Notes under the pieces: model-generated
The model's database searches: none
The model's input: only the letters and a program-made list of their open reading frames with translations
Told to the model about the DNA's origin: nothing
Part shown: positions 43,036-52,502 of the stretch, one piece after another
Layout of the letters: each line of letters begins with the position of its first letter
Position numbering within the stretch: position 1 is the first letter of the stretch
NCBI RefSeq assembly: GCF_001968825.1
Contig: NZ_MIEU01000014.1
Coordinates: 186,001-250,000 of the forward strand
Origin: Tersicoccus sp. Bi-70
GTDB lineage: Bacteria > Actinomycetota > Actinomycetes > Actinomycetales > Micrococcaceae
Length of the DNA stretch: 64,000 bases
Reading direction: 5' to 3'
Made by a program: the position numbers and the translations under genes

Positions 43036-44166
43036 GTGCACGTGAGCGAGGTGTGGAGGCGGAGCAGCCGCTTCCTCCGTGTGCGCTCGCGCGTCGGGCT
43101 GGCGCGGACCCGCAAGTCCGTGGTCCCCGCCGTGCAGATGACCATCTGCGGTGTCGGCGGGTACGCCTTCGCCGAGCTGGTGCTGGGCCACCAGGGCCCG
43201 ATCTTCGCCGCCACCGCCGGGCTGGTCTCCCTCGGCTTCTCCCGGGAGCCGCGGGTGCGGCGCGTGCTCGAGGTCGGCGTCGGCTGCACCCTGGGCATCC
43301 TGGTCGGCGAGCTGCTGATCCTCGTCCTCGGGCACGGATTGTGGCAGGCCGCGATCATCCTCTTCGTCTCGATCATGCTGGCCCGCTTCCTCGACCGGGG
43401 CGTCGTCTTCACCACCCAGCTCGGGCTGCAGTCCCTGCTCGTGGTGCTGCTGCCGGTGCCGCAGTCCGGCCCGTTCACCCGCAGCATCGACGCAGTCGTC
43501 GGCGGCGTCATCGCCCTGCTGATCACCATGGTCGTCCCCCGCGACCCCCGCACCGAGCCGCGCGCCGAGCTGAGCGCGCTGCTGCGCGAGCAGGCGCAGA
43601 TCCTGCGCGAGTCCGCGTCCGCCGTCGAGGACACGGACGCCACGGGCGCCTGGCACGCCCTGGTGCGCGCCCGCGGGACCCAGTCCACGATCGACGCGAT
43701 GCGGGTGACGCTGAGCGGGTCCACCGAGATCGCCTCGCTCGCCCCCGCGTACCGGCGGCACCGGGACGAGTTGGCCGGCCTCGGCGACGCGCTCTCCGCG
43801 GTGGACCTCGCCCTGCGCAACAGCCGGGTCTTCGTCCGCCGCCTGGCGTCCGTCCTCAACAATGCGGCGCTGAGCGAGTCCGGCGCCGAGAGCATCGTCG
43901 CCGTCCTGCGCGACCTGGGCGACGCGGTGGACTCCCTCGCCGCCGCGGTCGGCGAACGGCGGTCGGACGGGCGGGACCGGCTGATCCGGCGGGCCCGGTA
44001 CGAGCTCGGCGACGTCGCCACCCGCATGCACCCCCGGCTGCTGCACATCCAGCACCTCGAGGGCGAGACGCTCGTCGTCCTGCTGCGGCCGCTGATCGTG
44101 GACCTGCTCGAGTCGACGGGCCTCTCCCACGAGGACGCCCGGGACTTCCTGCCCGACCTCGACTGA
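43036..44166 (+). CDS. FUSC-type aromatic acid exporter-like membrane protein
   Basis: A 376-residue protein. The first 170 residues hold about five or six close helices (AVQMTICGVGGYAFAELVLG, the conserved GPIFAATAGLVSLG and GLQSLLVVLLP). The remaining about 200 residues are soluble and helical (REQAQILRESASAVED...). This layout matches FUSC/YgaC-like putative exporters. GTG 43036 is chosen because TAGACT is seven bases upstream and earlier codons are not family-like; the mRNA is probably leaderless. It lies upstream of radA but is 75 bases away. Confidence 0.82.
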   Translation: MHVSEVWRRSSRFLRVRSRVGLARTRKSVVPAVQMTICGVGGYAFAELVLGHQGPIFAATAGLVSLGFSREPRVRRVLEVGVGCTLGILVGELLILVLGHGLWQAAIILFVSIMLARFLDRGVVFTTQLGLQSLLVVLLPVPQSGPFTRSIDAVVGGVIALLITMVVPRDPRTEPRAELSALLREQAQILRESASAVEDTDATGAWHALVRARGTQSTIDAMRVTLSGSTEIASLAPAYRRHRDELAGLGDALSAVDLALRNSRVFVRRLASVLNNAALSESGAESIVAVLRDLGDAVDSLAAAVGERRSDGRDRLIRRARYELGDVATRMHPRLLHIQHLEGETLVVLLRPLIVDLLESTGLSHEDARDFLPDLD

Positions 44167-44241
44167 GCCGTTCCTTCCCGCAGCTCGCCCCGGGACCTGC
44201 CGTGCGCGGGTTCTGTCGGTGCTCCTGCCTAGGGTGGAGAC

Positions 44242-45675
44242 ATGAGCACGCGCACCACCACGAGCCGGAAGTCCGGCGCCCCCCGCACAGCCAACTACCG
44301 GTGCGCCGAGTGCGGCTGGACCACCGCGAAGTGGATGGGCCGGTGCACCCAGTGCCAGGCGTGGGGCAGCATCGAGGAGGTCGGCGGGCCGACCGTCGGG
44401 CGCACGACGGCGGCGTCCCGCGTCGCGTCCCCCGCCCGGCCGATCACCGAGGTCGACGCGACCGCGGCCGCCTACCTGCGGACCGGTGTCGACGAGCTGG
44501 ACCGGGTGCTCGGCGGCGGCCTGGTCGCCGGTGCCGTGGTGCTGATGGCCGGGGAGCCCGGCGTCGGCAAGTCCACCCTGCTGCTGGACGTCTCGGCCAA
44601 GCTGGCCGGGCGCGGCAGCGACGTGCTCTACGTGACCGGGGAGGAGTCCGCGGCGCAGGTGAAGCTGCGGGCGGAACGGATCGACGCGGTCGCGGACCGC
44701 CTGTATCTGACCGCGGAGACGGACCTCGGCACCGCGCTGGCGCACGTCGAGGCGCTGGACCCCCGGCTGCTCGTGATCGACTCCGTGCAGACGCTCTCCA
44801 GCGCCGAGGTCGACGGCGTCGCCGGCGGCGTGACCCAGGTCCGGGAGGTCGCCGCCTCCCTGATCGCGGCAGCGAAGAAGCGGAACATGACGACGCTGCT
44901 CGTGGGTCACGTGACCAAGGACGGGTCGATCGCGGGGCCGCGGCTGCTCGAGCACCTCGTCGACGTGGTGTGCCAGTTCGACGGTGAGCGTCACTCCCGG
45001 CTGCGGCTGCTGCGGGCGACGAAGAACCGGTTCGGGCCCACCGACGAGGTCGGCTGCTTCGACCTGACCGAGGACGGCATCGAAGGCCTCGCCGACCCGA
45101 GCGGCCTGTTCATCTCCCGCACCCGGGAGCCCGTGCCCGGCACCTGCGTGACCGTGACCCTCGAGGGGCGCCGTCCTCTGGTCGCCGAGGTGCAGGCGCT
45201 GCTGGCACCGTCCACCCCCGGCGGCACCCGCCGGGCCACCAGCGGGCTGGACGCCTCGCGCGTGTCCATGCTGCTGGCCGTGCTGCAGCAGCGCGCCGGA
45301 TACGCCGTCGGCGGCGACGAGAGCTACGTGGCCACGGTGGGCGGGGTGCGGCTCACCGAACCGGCCGCCGACCTCGCCGTCGCCCTCGCGCTCGCCTCGG
45401 CCAAACGCGGGGAGGCGGTGCGCCGCAACATGATCGCATTCGGCGAGGTCGGGCTCGCCGGCGAGGTGCGCCCCGTGCCGGAGATCGTGCGCCGCATCCA
45501 GGAAGCCGCCCGCCTCGGGTACACGCACGCCATCGTGCCCGCCGCCCCGAACGGCCCCATCGCCGCACCCCCGGGCGTGACCGTTCGGGAGGTCTCCTCC
45601 CTCAACGAGGCCCTGGCCGTCCTCTATCCGGGCACCGCGGAGGGGCGGACGACCGAGCCCGCCGAGCTGCACTAG
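44242..45675 (+). CDS. radA: DNA repair protein RadA (Sms)
   Basis: A 477-residue RadA/Sms protein. The N-terminal zinc finger has Cys21, Cys24, Cys35 and Cys38. The RecA-like ATPase has Walker A GEPGVGKS (104-111) and the RadA-specific KNRFG motif (in ATKNRFGPTDEVGCF), followed by a Lon-protease-like C-terminal domain. It is a helicase-like protein that processes recombination intermediates. TAGGGT lies six bases before the ATG, suggesting a leaderless start. disA follows after 54 bases, an order conserved in actinobacteria. Confidence 0.97.
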   Translation: MSTRTTTSRKSGAPRTANYRCAECGWTTAKWMGRCTQCQAWGSIEEVGGPTVGRTTAASRVASPARPITEVDATAAAYLRTGVDELDRVLGGGLVAGAVVLMAGEPGVGKSTLLLDVSAKLAGRGSDVLYVTGEESAAQVKLRAERIDAVADRLYLTAETDLGTALAHVEALDPRLLVIDSVQTLSSAEVDGVAGGVTQVREVAASLIAAAKKRNMTTLLVGHVTKDGSIAGPRLLEHLVDVVCQFDGERHSRLRLLRATKNRFGPTDEVGCFDLTEDGIEGLADPSGLFISRTREPVPGTCVTVTLEGRRPLVAEVQALLAPSTPGGTRRATSGLDASRVSMLLAVLQQRAGYAVGGDESYVATVGGVRLTEPAADLAVALALASAKRGEAVRRNMIAFGEVGLAGEVRPVPEIVRRIQEAARLGYTHAIVPAAPNGPIAAPPGVTVREVSSLNEALAVLYPGTAEGRTTEPAELH

Positions 45676-45729
45676 GCTCGACCGGAGAACGCCGGGCCGA
45701 CCGGCCCACCAGCAGGAGCGAGACCGACC

Positions 45730-46794
45730 ATGAGCAGCATGCCGCGTGAGACGCTGGCCCGGCTCGCTCCCGGCACCGCACTGCGGGACGGCATCGAACG
45801 CATCCTCCACGGTCGCACCGGGGCGCTGATCGTCCTCGGCTGGGACCGGACGATCGAGCGCCTGTGCACCGGCGGCTTCGACATCGGCATCGAGTTCTCC
45901 GCCACCCGACTGCGGGAGCTGGCCAAGATGGACGGCGCGATCGTCGTCGACCGGGATCTGACCCGCATCATCCGCGCCGGCGTCCACCTGATGCCGGACC
46001 CGGCGATCGAGACCTCCGAGACCGGCACCCGGCACCGCACCGCCGAACGGATGGCCCGGCAGACCGGATTCCCCGTCGTCTCCGTCAGCCAGTCGATGGG
46101 CATCATCGGCCTGTACATGGGCGACATCAAGCACGTGCTCGAGGGCTCCGCGTCGATCCTGGCCCGGGCCAACCAGGCACTGCAGACCCTCGAGCGGTAC
46201 CGCAACCGGCTCGACCAGGTGACCACTGCCCTCTCCGCCTCGGAGATCGAGGCCGTCGCAAGCGTCCGCGAGGTGGCCGTCACCCTGCAGCGACAGGAGA
46301 TGGTGCGCCGCATCTCCGACGAGATCCGCCAGTACGTCGCCGAACTGGGCACCGACGGCCGGCTCGTCGACCTGCAGCTGGAGGAACTGGTCACCGGCCT
46401 CGGCCCGGACAGCCACATGCTGCTCGGCGACTATCTCGGCACCGACCTGACCCCCGACCAGGTGGACGCCGCCGTCACCACGCTGCGCTCGCTCACCTCG
46501 ACCGAGATGATCGACCTGGCCGTCATCGCGCAGGCGGTGGGACTGATCGGCGCCGGGGAGAACCTGGACGTCCCGGTCCAGCCCAGCGGCTACCGGCTGC
46601 TGGCCGGCATACAGGCCCTGCCGCGTCCGGTGATCGAACGCCTGATCGGCCGGTTCGGGGACCTGCAGACGCTGATGGCCGCGAACGTCGAGGATCTGAT
46701 GACCGTCGACGGGGTCGGCGAGCAGCGGGCACGGTTGGTCCGCGAGACCCTGTCCCGGATCGCCGAGACCAGCCTGCTGGACCGCTTCGGCTGA
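45730..46794 (+). CDS. disA: DNA integrity scanning diadenylate cyclase DisA
   Basis: A 354-residue DisA that makes cyclic di-AMP from two ATP. The DAC domain has DGA (68-70) and RHRTAER (101-107), both complete. A helical linker follows, and the C-terminal helix-hairpin-helix domain (LMTVDGVGEQRARLVRETL) binds branched DNA. AGGAGCG precedes the ATG. Adjacent RadA is known to interact with DisA in other bacteria. Confidence 0.97.
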   Translation: MSSMPRETLARLAPGTALRDGIERILHGRTGALIVLGWDRTIERLCTGGFDIGIEFSATRLRELAKMDGAIVVDRDLTRIIRAGVHLMPDPAIETSETGTRHRTAERMARQTGFPVVSVSQSMGIIGLYMGDIKHVLEGSASILARANQALQTLERYRNRLDQVTTALSASEIEAVASVREVAVTLQRQEMVRRISDEIRQYVAELGTDGRLVDLQLEELVTGLGPDSHMLLGDYLGTDLTPDQVDAAVTTLRSLTSTEMIDLAVIAQAVGLIGAGENLDVPVQPSGYRLLAGIQALPRPVIERLIGRFGDLQTLMAANVEDLMTVDGVGEQRARLVRETLSRIAETSLLDRFG

Positions 46795-46881
46795 CCGACG
46801 CCGCGTCAGCGCGGCGCCGGCACCACGTCAGGCATCCACCTCGGACGGTGGCGCTCGCGCGACGGTCCGCTCAGGCGGGCG

Positions 46882-47526
46882 TCACTGCAGCTGGAAGATC
46901 GTCTGCCCGCTGGCTCGGTCGCCGAGCTTGGCCTCCAGCCGGTAGTACCCCGGGCGCGGTTCGGTCTTGACGGTCCCGCAGCCGGCGACCGAGCGGTTCC
47001 GGTTCCACGGGAAGTTCGCCGAGTCGGTGGCTCCCGCGGCCAGACGCTTCTTGTTGTCCGACGGGTCCACCTGGCAGTCCTTGGAGGAGAACACCCGGTC
47101 GTTGCCGCTCGTGATGACGAACTCCATCTGGTTCGTGCCCACGTTGACCTCGCACGGCACCGGGTTGCCGTTGATCACCCGCAGCGTGAGCAGCGGCTTC
47201 TCACCCGGCGCGTAGACCGCCTTGTCCGTCGCGGCCTCCACGGTCACCTTCGCGGGATCGCACGTGGCGGTGGGCGTCGGCGACGCGGTCGAGGGCTTCG
47301 GCGAGGCCGTCGTCCGGCTCGCCGTCGCGCTCGGGACGGCGGAACCGCCGGCGGTGGACCCGGCAGCCTGCGCGTGGTCGGTCGGTCCGCCGCTGACGGA
47401 CGTGACAAGGGCGATGATCCCGCCCAGCAGGGCGACGACGAGGACGAGCACGACGAGCGCAGCGACCATACGACGGCGGCGGAAGGTGGCCGCACTGGTC
47501 CCGCGGCTGCTTCCGTTCGATGGCAT
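46882..47526 (-). CDS. Membrane-anchored secreted protein of unknown function
   Basis: A 214-residue protein: a short basic cytoplasmic N-terminus (FRRRRM), one transmembrane segment (about 21-44), a Thr/Ser/Pro/Ala-rich linker (50-85), and an extracellular beta-type domain of about 125 residues. Three Cys are spaced through the domain (TCDP, VPCEV, DCQV), plus AGCGTV. This looks like actinobacterial DUF-type cell-surface proteins. The ATG at 47526 has TACGCT seven bases upstream and no ribosome site. It is divergent from mutY. Confidence 0.72.
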   Translation of the reverse strand: MPSNGSSRGTSAATFRRRRMVAALVVLVLVVALLGGIIALVTSVSGGPTDHAQAAGSTAGGSAVPSATASRTTASPKPSTASPTPTATCDPAKVTVEAATDKAVYAPGEKPLLTLRVINGNPVPCEVNVGTNQMEFVITSGNDRVFSSKDCQVDPSDNKKRLAAGATDSANFPWNRNRSVAGCGTVKTEPRPGYYRLEAKLGDRASGQTIFQLQ

Positions 47527-47611
47527 GCTCACCAGCGTAGTGGCCGGGGTGGCGACGCCCGCCGATGACGCGCCGCCGCGGCCGGAGCCGGGCTGATCTA
47601 GCATCGAGAGC

Positions 47612-48643
47612 ATGACGCAGACGGGATCCGGGAGCACGGCCGCCACCGTTCCCGCGACCTCCGGAGGCACCCTCGCACCCGTGCCGGACGACGTCGCCGT
47701 CCTGCACGAGACGGTCATCGGCTGGTACCGCCGGCACGCCCGCGTGCTGCCCTGGCGGTCGGCGGACCGGACGGCGTGGGCCGTCATGGTCAGCGAGTTC
47801 ATGCTGCAGCAGACGCCGGTCGTCCGGGTGCTGCCCGTGTGGGAGCAGTGGCTGCGCCGCTGGCCGACACCGGCCGACCTGGCGGCCGAACCGAGCGGCG
47901 AGGCCGTGCGCGCCTGGGGGCGGCTCGGCTACCCGCGTCGCGCCCTGCGGCTGCACGCGGCGGCCGTCGCCGTCACCGAGCGGCACGGTGGTCACGTGCC
48001 CGACGACGAGGACGCCCTGCTGGCCCTGCCCGGCGTGGGTGCCTACACCGCCGCCGCGATCGCCGCCTTCGCGCACGGCCGGCGCACGGTGGTCCTGGAC
48101 ACCAACATCCGTCGCGTGTTCACCCGGGTGCTGCACGGCACGGCGCTGCCGCGACCGTCGCTGACCGTCGCCGAGACCCGGCTCGCCCGCGAGCTGCTGC
48201 CCACGGACGACGCGGAGGCGGCCACCTGGAACGTCGCGGTGATGGAGCTCGGCGCCCTCGTGTGCACGGCTCGCTCCCCGCGGTGCACCGAGTGTCCCCT
48301 CGCGAACCGATGCGCCTGGCTCGCTGCCGGCCGCCCGGATCCGGAGCACCAGCCGACCGGTCAGGCGTGGGCAGGCACCACCCGGCAGCTGCGCGGGGCG
48401 ATCCTCGCCGTCGTGCGCGAGGCCACCGGACCGGTCGACGTCGGGGCGCTGGTGCGCACGGCGACCGGGACGGCCGTCCTGCTGGACGTGACGGATACCG
48501 ACAGCGGCACTCGTGGTCCGCTGCGCACGCTGGCCGCGCTGGGCCACGACGAGGCCCGCGTCCGCGCCGCGCTGGACGGACTCGCGGCAGACGGGCTGGT
48601 GAAGCTGGACGGCGACGGCCCCACCGTCCGCCTCCCCGACTGA
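47612..48643 (+). CDS. mutY: A/G-specific adenine glycosylase MutY
   Basis: A 343-residue HhH-GPD glycosylase: catalytic Glu62 (VSEFMLQQT), helix-hairpin-helix LPGVGAYTAAA, catalytic Asp163 (VVLDTNIRRV) and an iron-sulfur loop Cys218-X6-Cys225-X2-Cys228-X5-Cys234. It removes adenine mispaired with 8-oxoguanine. The C-terminal about 90 residues look like a short winged-helix-type domain rather than the full NUDIX-like domain, as in several actinobacterial MutY proteins. TAGCAT seven bases before the ATG suggests a leaderless mRNA. Confidence 0.93.
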   Translation: MTQTGSGSTAATVPATSGGTLAPVPDDVAVLHETVIGWYRRHARVLPWRSADRTAWAVMVSEFMLQQTPVVRVLPVWEQWLRRWPTPADLAAEPSGEAVRAWGRLGYPRRALRLHAAAVAVTERHGGHVPDDEDALLALPGVGAYTAAAIAAFAHGRRTVVLDTNIRRVFTRVLHGTALPRPSLTVAETRLARELLPTDDAEAATWNVAVMELGALVCTARSPRCTECPLANRCAWLAAGRPDPEHQPTGQAWAGTTRQLRGAILAVVREATGPVDVGALVRTATGTAVLLDVTDTDSGTRGPLRTLAALGHDEARVRAALDGLAADGLVKLDGDGPTVRLPD

Positions 48644-48685
48644 CCCGACCCGGATCGAGTCCCCACCGGCCCGAGCACCACGGAG

Positions 48686-48758
48686 CGCCAGCTCGTCAAT
48701 AGATGTCCCATCGGGGTGCTCGGAGGCACCGGATGGAACATCTATTGACGAGCTGGCG
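48686..48758. terminator. Long hairpin between convergent mutY and dhaM
   Basis: The arms 48686-48706 and 48738-48758 are perfectly complementary over 21 bp and unusually AT-rich for this genome (they contain cgtcaatagatgt). After one mismatch a further 5 bp pair, and the loop contains a small ggtgc/gcacc hairpin. It is most simply a bidirectional terminator, but the length and composition also fit a dispersed repeat element. Confidence 0.7.
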
Positions 48759-48772
48759 GAAGGAGGAGTCGG

Positions 48773-49513
48773 TCAGTCCTCGTCGAAGCCGCGGCCGACG
48801 AGGTCGGCGACGGTCTCGATCGCCCGCTCCGCCTCCGGACCGGTGGACTCGACCGTCAGGGTCGCTCCCTGACCGGCGGCCAGAGTCATCAGCATCATCA
48901 CCGACGCGCCGTCCACCCCGTTGACACGGGTGTCCGCGTCCAGGCCGCCGAGCGCCTGCGCGAGCATGGCCGCGGGCCGTGCGTGCAGACCGACCTTGTT
49001 GGTCAGCGTGAAGGTGCCCTCCGCGGTCGGCTGTGCCGCGGCACCCGTCGGGCCGGACACCGATGCCGTCGCGTCGGACGCGGATGCCGTCGCCGGCCGA
49101 TCCGGCCCATCCCCGGGATCACCGGAGGTGCCCACACCACCGGCGGCTGCCGCGTCGGCGGCGACCCGGTCCAGGTCGGCGCCTCCCTGGGCGGCGACCG
49201 CCGCCGCCACGGCGCCCTCGACCAGGGGCGCGTCGGGAACCCGCACGAGGGCGCGGGCGTCGTCGTCGAGGAACTCGAGCACCGACTCGGCGGTCATCAC
49301 CGCGGACCCCAGGTCGGTGAGGACGACGACGCCGTCACCGCTCTGCGCCGACTCGACGGCCGCCATCACCACCTCCAGGCTGGTGCCGATGCCGCCCTCG
49401 TCGGTGCCACCGGCCGGGACGATGCGCACGTCGGCCGCCATCTGGGCGGCGAGATCGCGCACCCCCTCGGCGATCTTCGGGCTGTGGGAGACGATGACGA
49501 GCCCGACGCTCAC
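48773..49513 (-). CDS. dhaM: PTS-dependent dihydroxyacetone kinase phosphotransferase, DhaM fused to HPr
   Basis: A 246-residue two-domain protein. The N-terminal EIIA-mannose-like DhaM domain has the phosphorylated His10 (GLVIVSHSPK) and GGTDEGGIGTS. An Ala/Gly/Ser/Thr linker (about 112-165) leads to a complete HPr domain with His177 (NKVGLHARPAA). The protein relays phosphate from enzyme I to DhaL-ADP. No enzyme I domain is attached, unlike E. coli DhaM, so EI must be supplied elsewhere. GTG 49513 overlaps the dhaL stop. Confidence 0.93.
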   Translation of the reverse strand: MSVGLVIVSHSPKIAEGVRDLAAQMAADVRIVPAGGTDEGGIGTSLEVVMAAVESAQSGDGVVVLTDLGSAVMTAESVLEFLDDDARALVRVPDAPLVEGAVAAAVAAQGGADLDRVAADAAAAGGVGTSGDPGDGPDRPATASASDATASVSGPTGAAAQPTAEGTFTLTNKVGLHARPAAMLAQALGGLDADTRVNGVDGASVMMLMTLAAGQGATLTVESTGPEAERAIETVADLVGRGFDED

Positions 49514-50177
49514 GCGTCGGGCCCCTCGTCGGATCCGTCTGCGGTCGTGGCGGCGTCCACGGCGGCGCGCAGCAGCAGCACGGTCGAGACGGCGCCCGGG
49601 TCGCGGTGGCCCACACTGCGTTCGCCGAGGTAACTGGCCCGGCCCTTCCGCGCCTGCAGTGCGTCCGTGGACTCGGCCCCGGTCTGCGCGGCGTCGGCTG
49701 CTGCGGCGAGCACCTCGGCGGGCGTGGCTCCGCCGGCCGCCGCCTGGGCGGCCGCGTCCACCGCGGGGGTCCATGCGTCCACCATGGTCGCGTCGCCCAC
49801 CTCGGCCTTGCCACGGCTGACCACGCCGTCGCGCGCGGCAGCCAGGGCCGCGGCGACGTCCTCGGCGGATGCGTCACCGTCGCCGAGGCTGGTGGCGGCC
49901 CGCAGGAACGCGGTGCCGTACAGCGGCCCCGCCGCCCCGCCCACCTTGGACATCAGGGTCATCGCGACCATCTTCAACACCGCCCCCGGTGCCGCGTACT
50001 CGTCGTCGAGCTTCTCCCGCGCGGCGGTGAAGCCCCGGTCCAGGTTCTCGCCGTGGTCCCCGTCGCCGATGGCGCGGTCCAGGTTCACCAACTCGGCGCG
50101 GTGCTCCGCCACGGTGTCCGCGGCCGCGCGGATCCACCGCACCGCCCACGCGGTGTCCAGGGCATCGCCCGCCACGC

Positions 50178-50181
<4 letters not shown>
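49510..50181 (-). CDS. dhaL: Dihydroxyacetone kinase subunit DhaL
   Basis: A 223-residue DhaL, the ADP/ATP-binding subunit. The Asp-rich metal site is [18 protein letters not shown], and the nucleotide lid is [14 protein letters not shown]. Bound ADP is rephosphorylated by DhaM and the phosphate passes to dihydroxyacetone on DhaK. GTG 50181 overlaps the dhaK stop by four bases. Confidence 0.95.
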
Positions 50182-51179
<998 letters not shown>

Positions 51180-51259
51180 CGAATCTCCTGGTCAGGTCCG
51201 TCCGCGTCGTCGCACGTCGTCGCGGTGAGACGACAGTACCGCCGCCCCCGGACAGGGGA

Positions 51260-51291
51260 AAGGGGCGGGAACCCGCAGGTCCCCGCCCCTT
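51260..51291 (-). terminator. Terminator after the CsbD gene
   Basis: aaggggcggg (51260-51269) pairs with cccgcccctt (51282-51291), a 10-bp stem with a 12-base loop, 39 bases after the CsbD stop on the minus strand. It separates that gene from dhaK. Confidence 0.65.
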
Positions 51292-51330
51292 CTCCGGTCG
51301 CCGCCCGCTGTGTGGACGGCCGTCGGATGA

Positions 51331-51504
51331 CTAGTGCTTGAACGCATCCTTCACGTTCTCGCCGGCCTTCTTGACGTCGGCACCGGCCTGATCGGTCCGG
51401 CCCTCCGCCTCGAGGCTCTCGTTGTCGGTGCCCTTGCCCGCGGCTTCCTTGACCTTGCCGCTGACGTCCTGGGCAGCATTGCTGATCTTGTCTCCGAGTC
51501 CCAT
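51331..51504 (-). CDS. CsbD-family small stress protein
   Basis: A 57-residue hydrophilic protein too small for usual length cut-offs: MGLGDKISNAAQDVSGKVKE, then AAGKGTDNESLEAEGRTDQA. This is the CsbD/YjbJ pattern of short alternating Lys/Glu/Ala helices. CsbD proteins are induced by general stress in other bacteria, and their biochemical role is unknown. AAAGGAGTG precedes the ATG at good spacing. It is followed by a terminator and is likely monocistronic. Confidence 0.85.
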   Translation of the reverse strand: MGLGDKISNAAQDVSGKVKEAAGKGTDNESLEAEGRTDQAGADVKKAGENVKDAFKH

Positions 51505-51587
51505 GGACACTCCTTTCGTTGGGTACAGCGCCCTGATGGCGCCGGACGTGTGTGGGGGCGGCGGTGAAGCCGCCCGGCGGGTTCGGG

Positions 51588-51776
51588 TTACTGACCCTCG
51601 CCCGCGTCTCCGCCGCCGCCGAACTTCTCCTGCGCCGCGTCGATGCCCTGGTTGACCTGGTCGCCGTGGTCGCCGAGCTTGTCGCCGTGCTGCTCCTGCA
51701 GGTCGTCGATCTTGTCACCGACCTGGTCGTTGCCCAGAGCGTCCTTGCCCTTGTTGATCGCGTCGTCGAATCCCAT
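51588..51776 (-). CDS. MT0933-like small antitoxin-family protein
   Basis: A 62-residue, very hydrophilic protein beginning MGFDDAINKGKDALGNDQVG, which matches the MT0933/Rv0909 antitoxin family pattern. No partner toxin is present beside it; its neighbour is a CsbD protein of similar composition. It may therefore be a stress protein rather than a true antitoxin. The ATG at 51776 is preceded by GAGAGGGAAAG. Confidence 0.78.
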   Translation of the reverse strand: MGFDDAINKGKDALGNDQVGDKIDDLQEQHGDKLGDHGDQVNQGIDAAQEKFGGGGDAGEGQ

Positions 51777-51968
51777 GATCTTTCCCTCTCGGGTCGGGGA
51801 TGGAGCCTTCTGCCGCAGAAGCGGCGGACGACAGAGGAAGACCTCCGTACGGTCCCCACAGTAGGCAGACCCTCGTCGGAGTGTCCAGTGGCCCCAGCTC
51901 CTTGCCAGGGGACCCCCAGAAACCGCCGACGTCGCGTCCAGGCCAGCGCCGGGCGAGGCGGGGACGGG

Positions 51969-52502
51969 TCAGTCGAGCCGGCGGATCATCCGGGTGTTGC
52001 CGAGGGTGTTCGGCTTGACCCGGGCGAGGTCGAGGAACTCGGCGACGCCCTCGTCGTGCGAGCGGAGCAGCTCCGAGTAGACCACCGGATCGATGCTGTC
52101 CTGGTTGGCCATCACCGCGAAGCCGTGCCGGACGAAGAAGTCGACCTCGAACGTCAGGCAGAACACGCGCGCGACGCCCAGGTCCCGTCCGCGCTCCAGC
52201 AGCGCCTCCAGCAGTGCGCGCCCCACCCCGCGGCCGCGCCAGTCCGTCGACGCGGCCAGCGTGCGCACCTCGCCGAGGTCCTCCCACATCACGTGGAGGG
52301 CACCGCAGCCGATCACCGTTCCGTCGTCGCTCTCCGCGACGAGGAACTCCTGGATGTCCTCGTAGTACGCGACCGCCTCCTTGGAGATCAGCACGCGCTC
52401 GTCGGCCAGCGGAGCGACCAGCGCCCGGATCGGCGCGACGTCGGACGTCCGGGCGCGGCGCAGCGTGTAGCCGGGGTGCGAGGACCCGGGCTCAGCGCTC
52501 AT
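51969..52502 (-). CDS. argA: N-acetylglutamate synthase, short actinobacterial ArgA type
   Basis: A 177-residue GNAT acetyltransferase of the short ArgA type known from mycobacteria (Rv2747-like). Matching blocks are YTLRRARTSDVAPIRALV, VIGCGALHVMWEDLGEVRTLA, acetyl-CoA loop WRGRGVGRALL, FCLTFEVDFFVRHGF and the tail EFLDLARVKPNTLGNTRM. It makes N-acetylglutamate, the first step of arginine synthesis. It overlaps the S9 peptidase stop by 11 bases, so it is translationally coupled to it. Confidence 0.93.
   Translation of the reverse strand: MSAEPGSSHPGYTLRRARTSDVAPIRALVAPLADERVLISKEAVAYYEDIQEFLVAESDDGTVIGCGALHVMWEDLGEVRTLAASTDWRGRGVGRALLEALLERGRDLGVARVFCLTFEVDFFVRHGFAVMANQDSIDPVVYSELLRSHDEGVAEFLDLARVKPNTLGNTRMIRRLD

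Noticed and set aside
42916-46416. 1166-codon minus-strand frame opposite the FUSC, radA and disA genes
   Set aside because: Shadow frame; the plus strand encodes three intact, recognisable proteins.
51588-51776. A toxin-antitoxin pair formed by the MT0933-like protein and CsbD
   Set aside because: CsbD is not a toxin family, the genes are 83 bases apart, and no other toxin candidate is adjacent.
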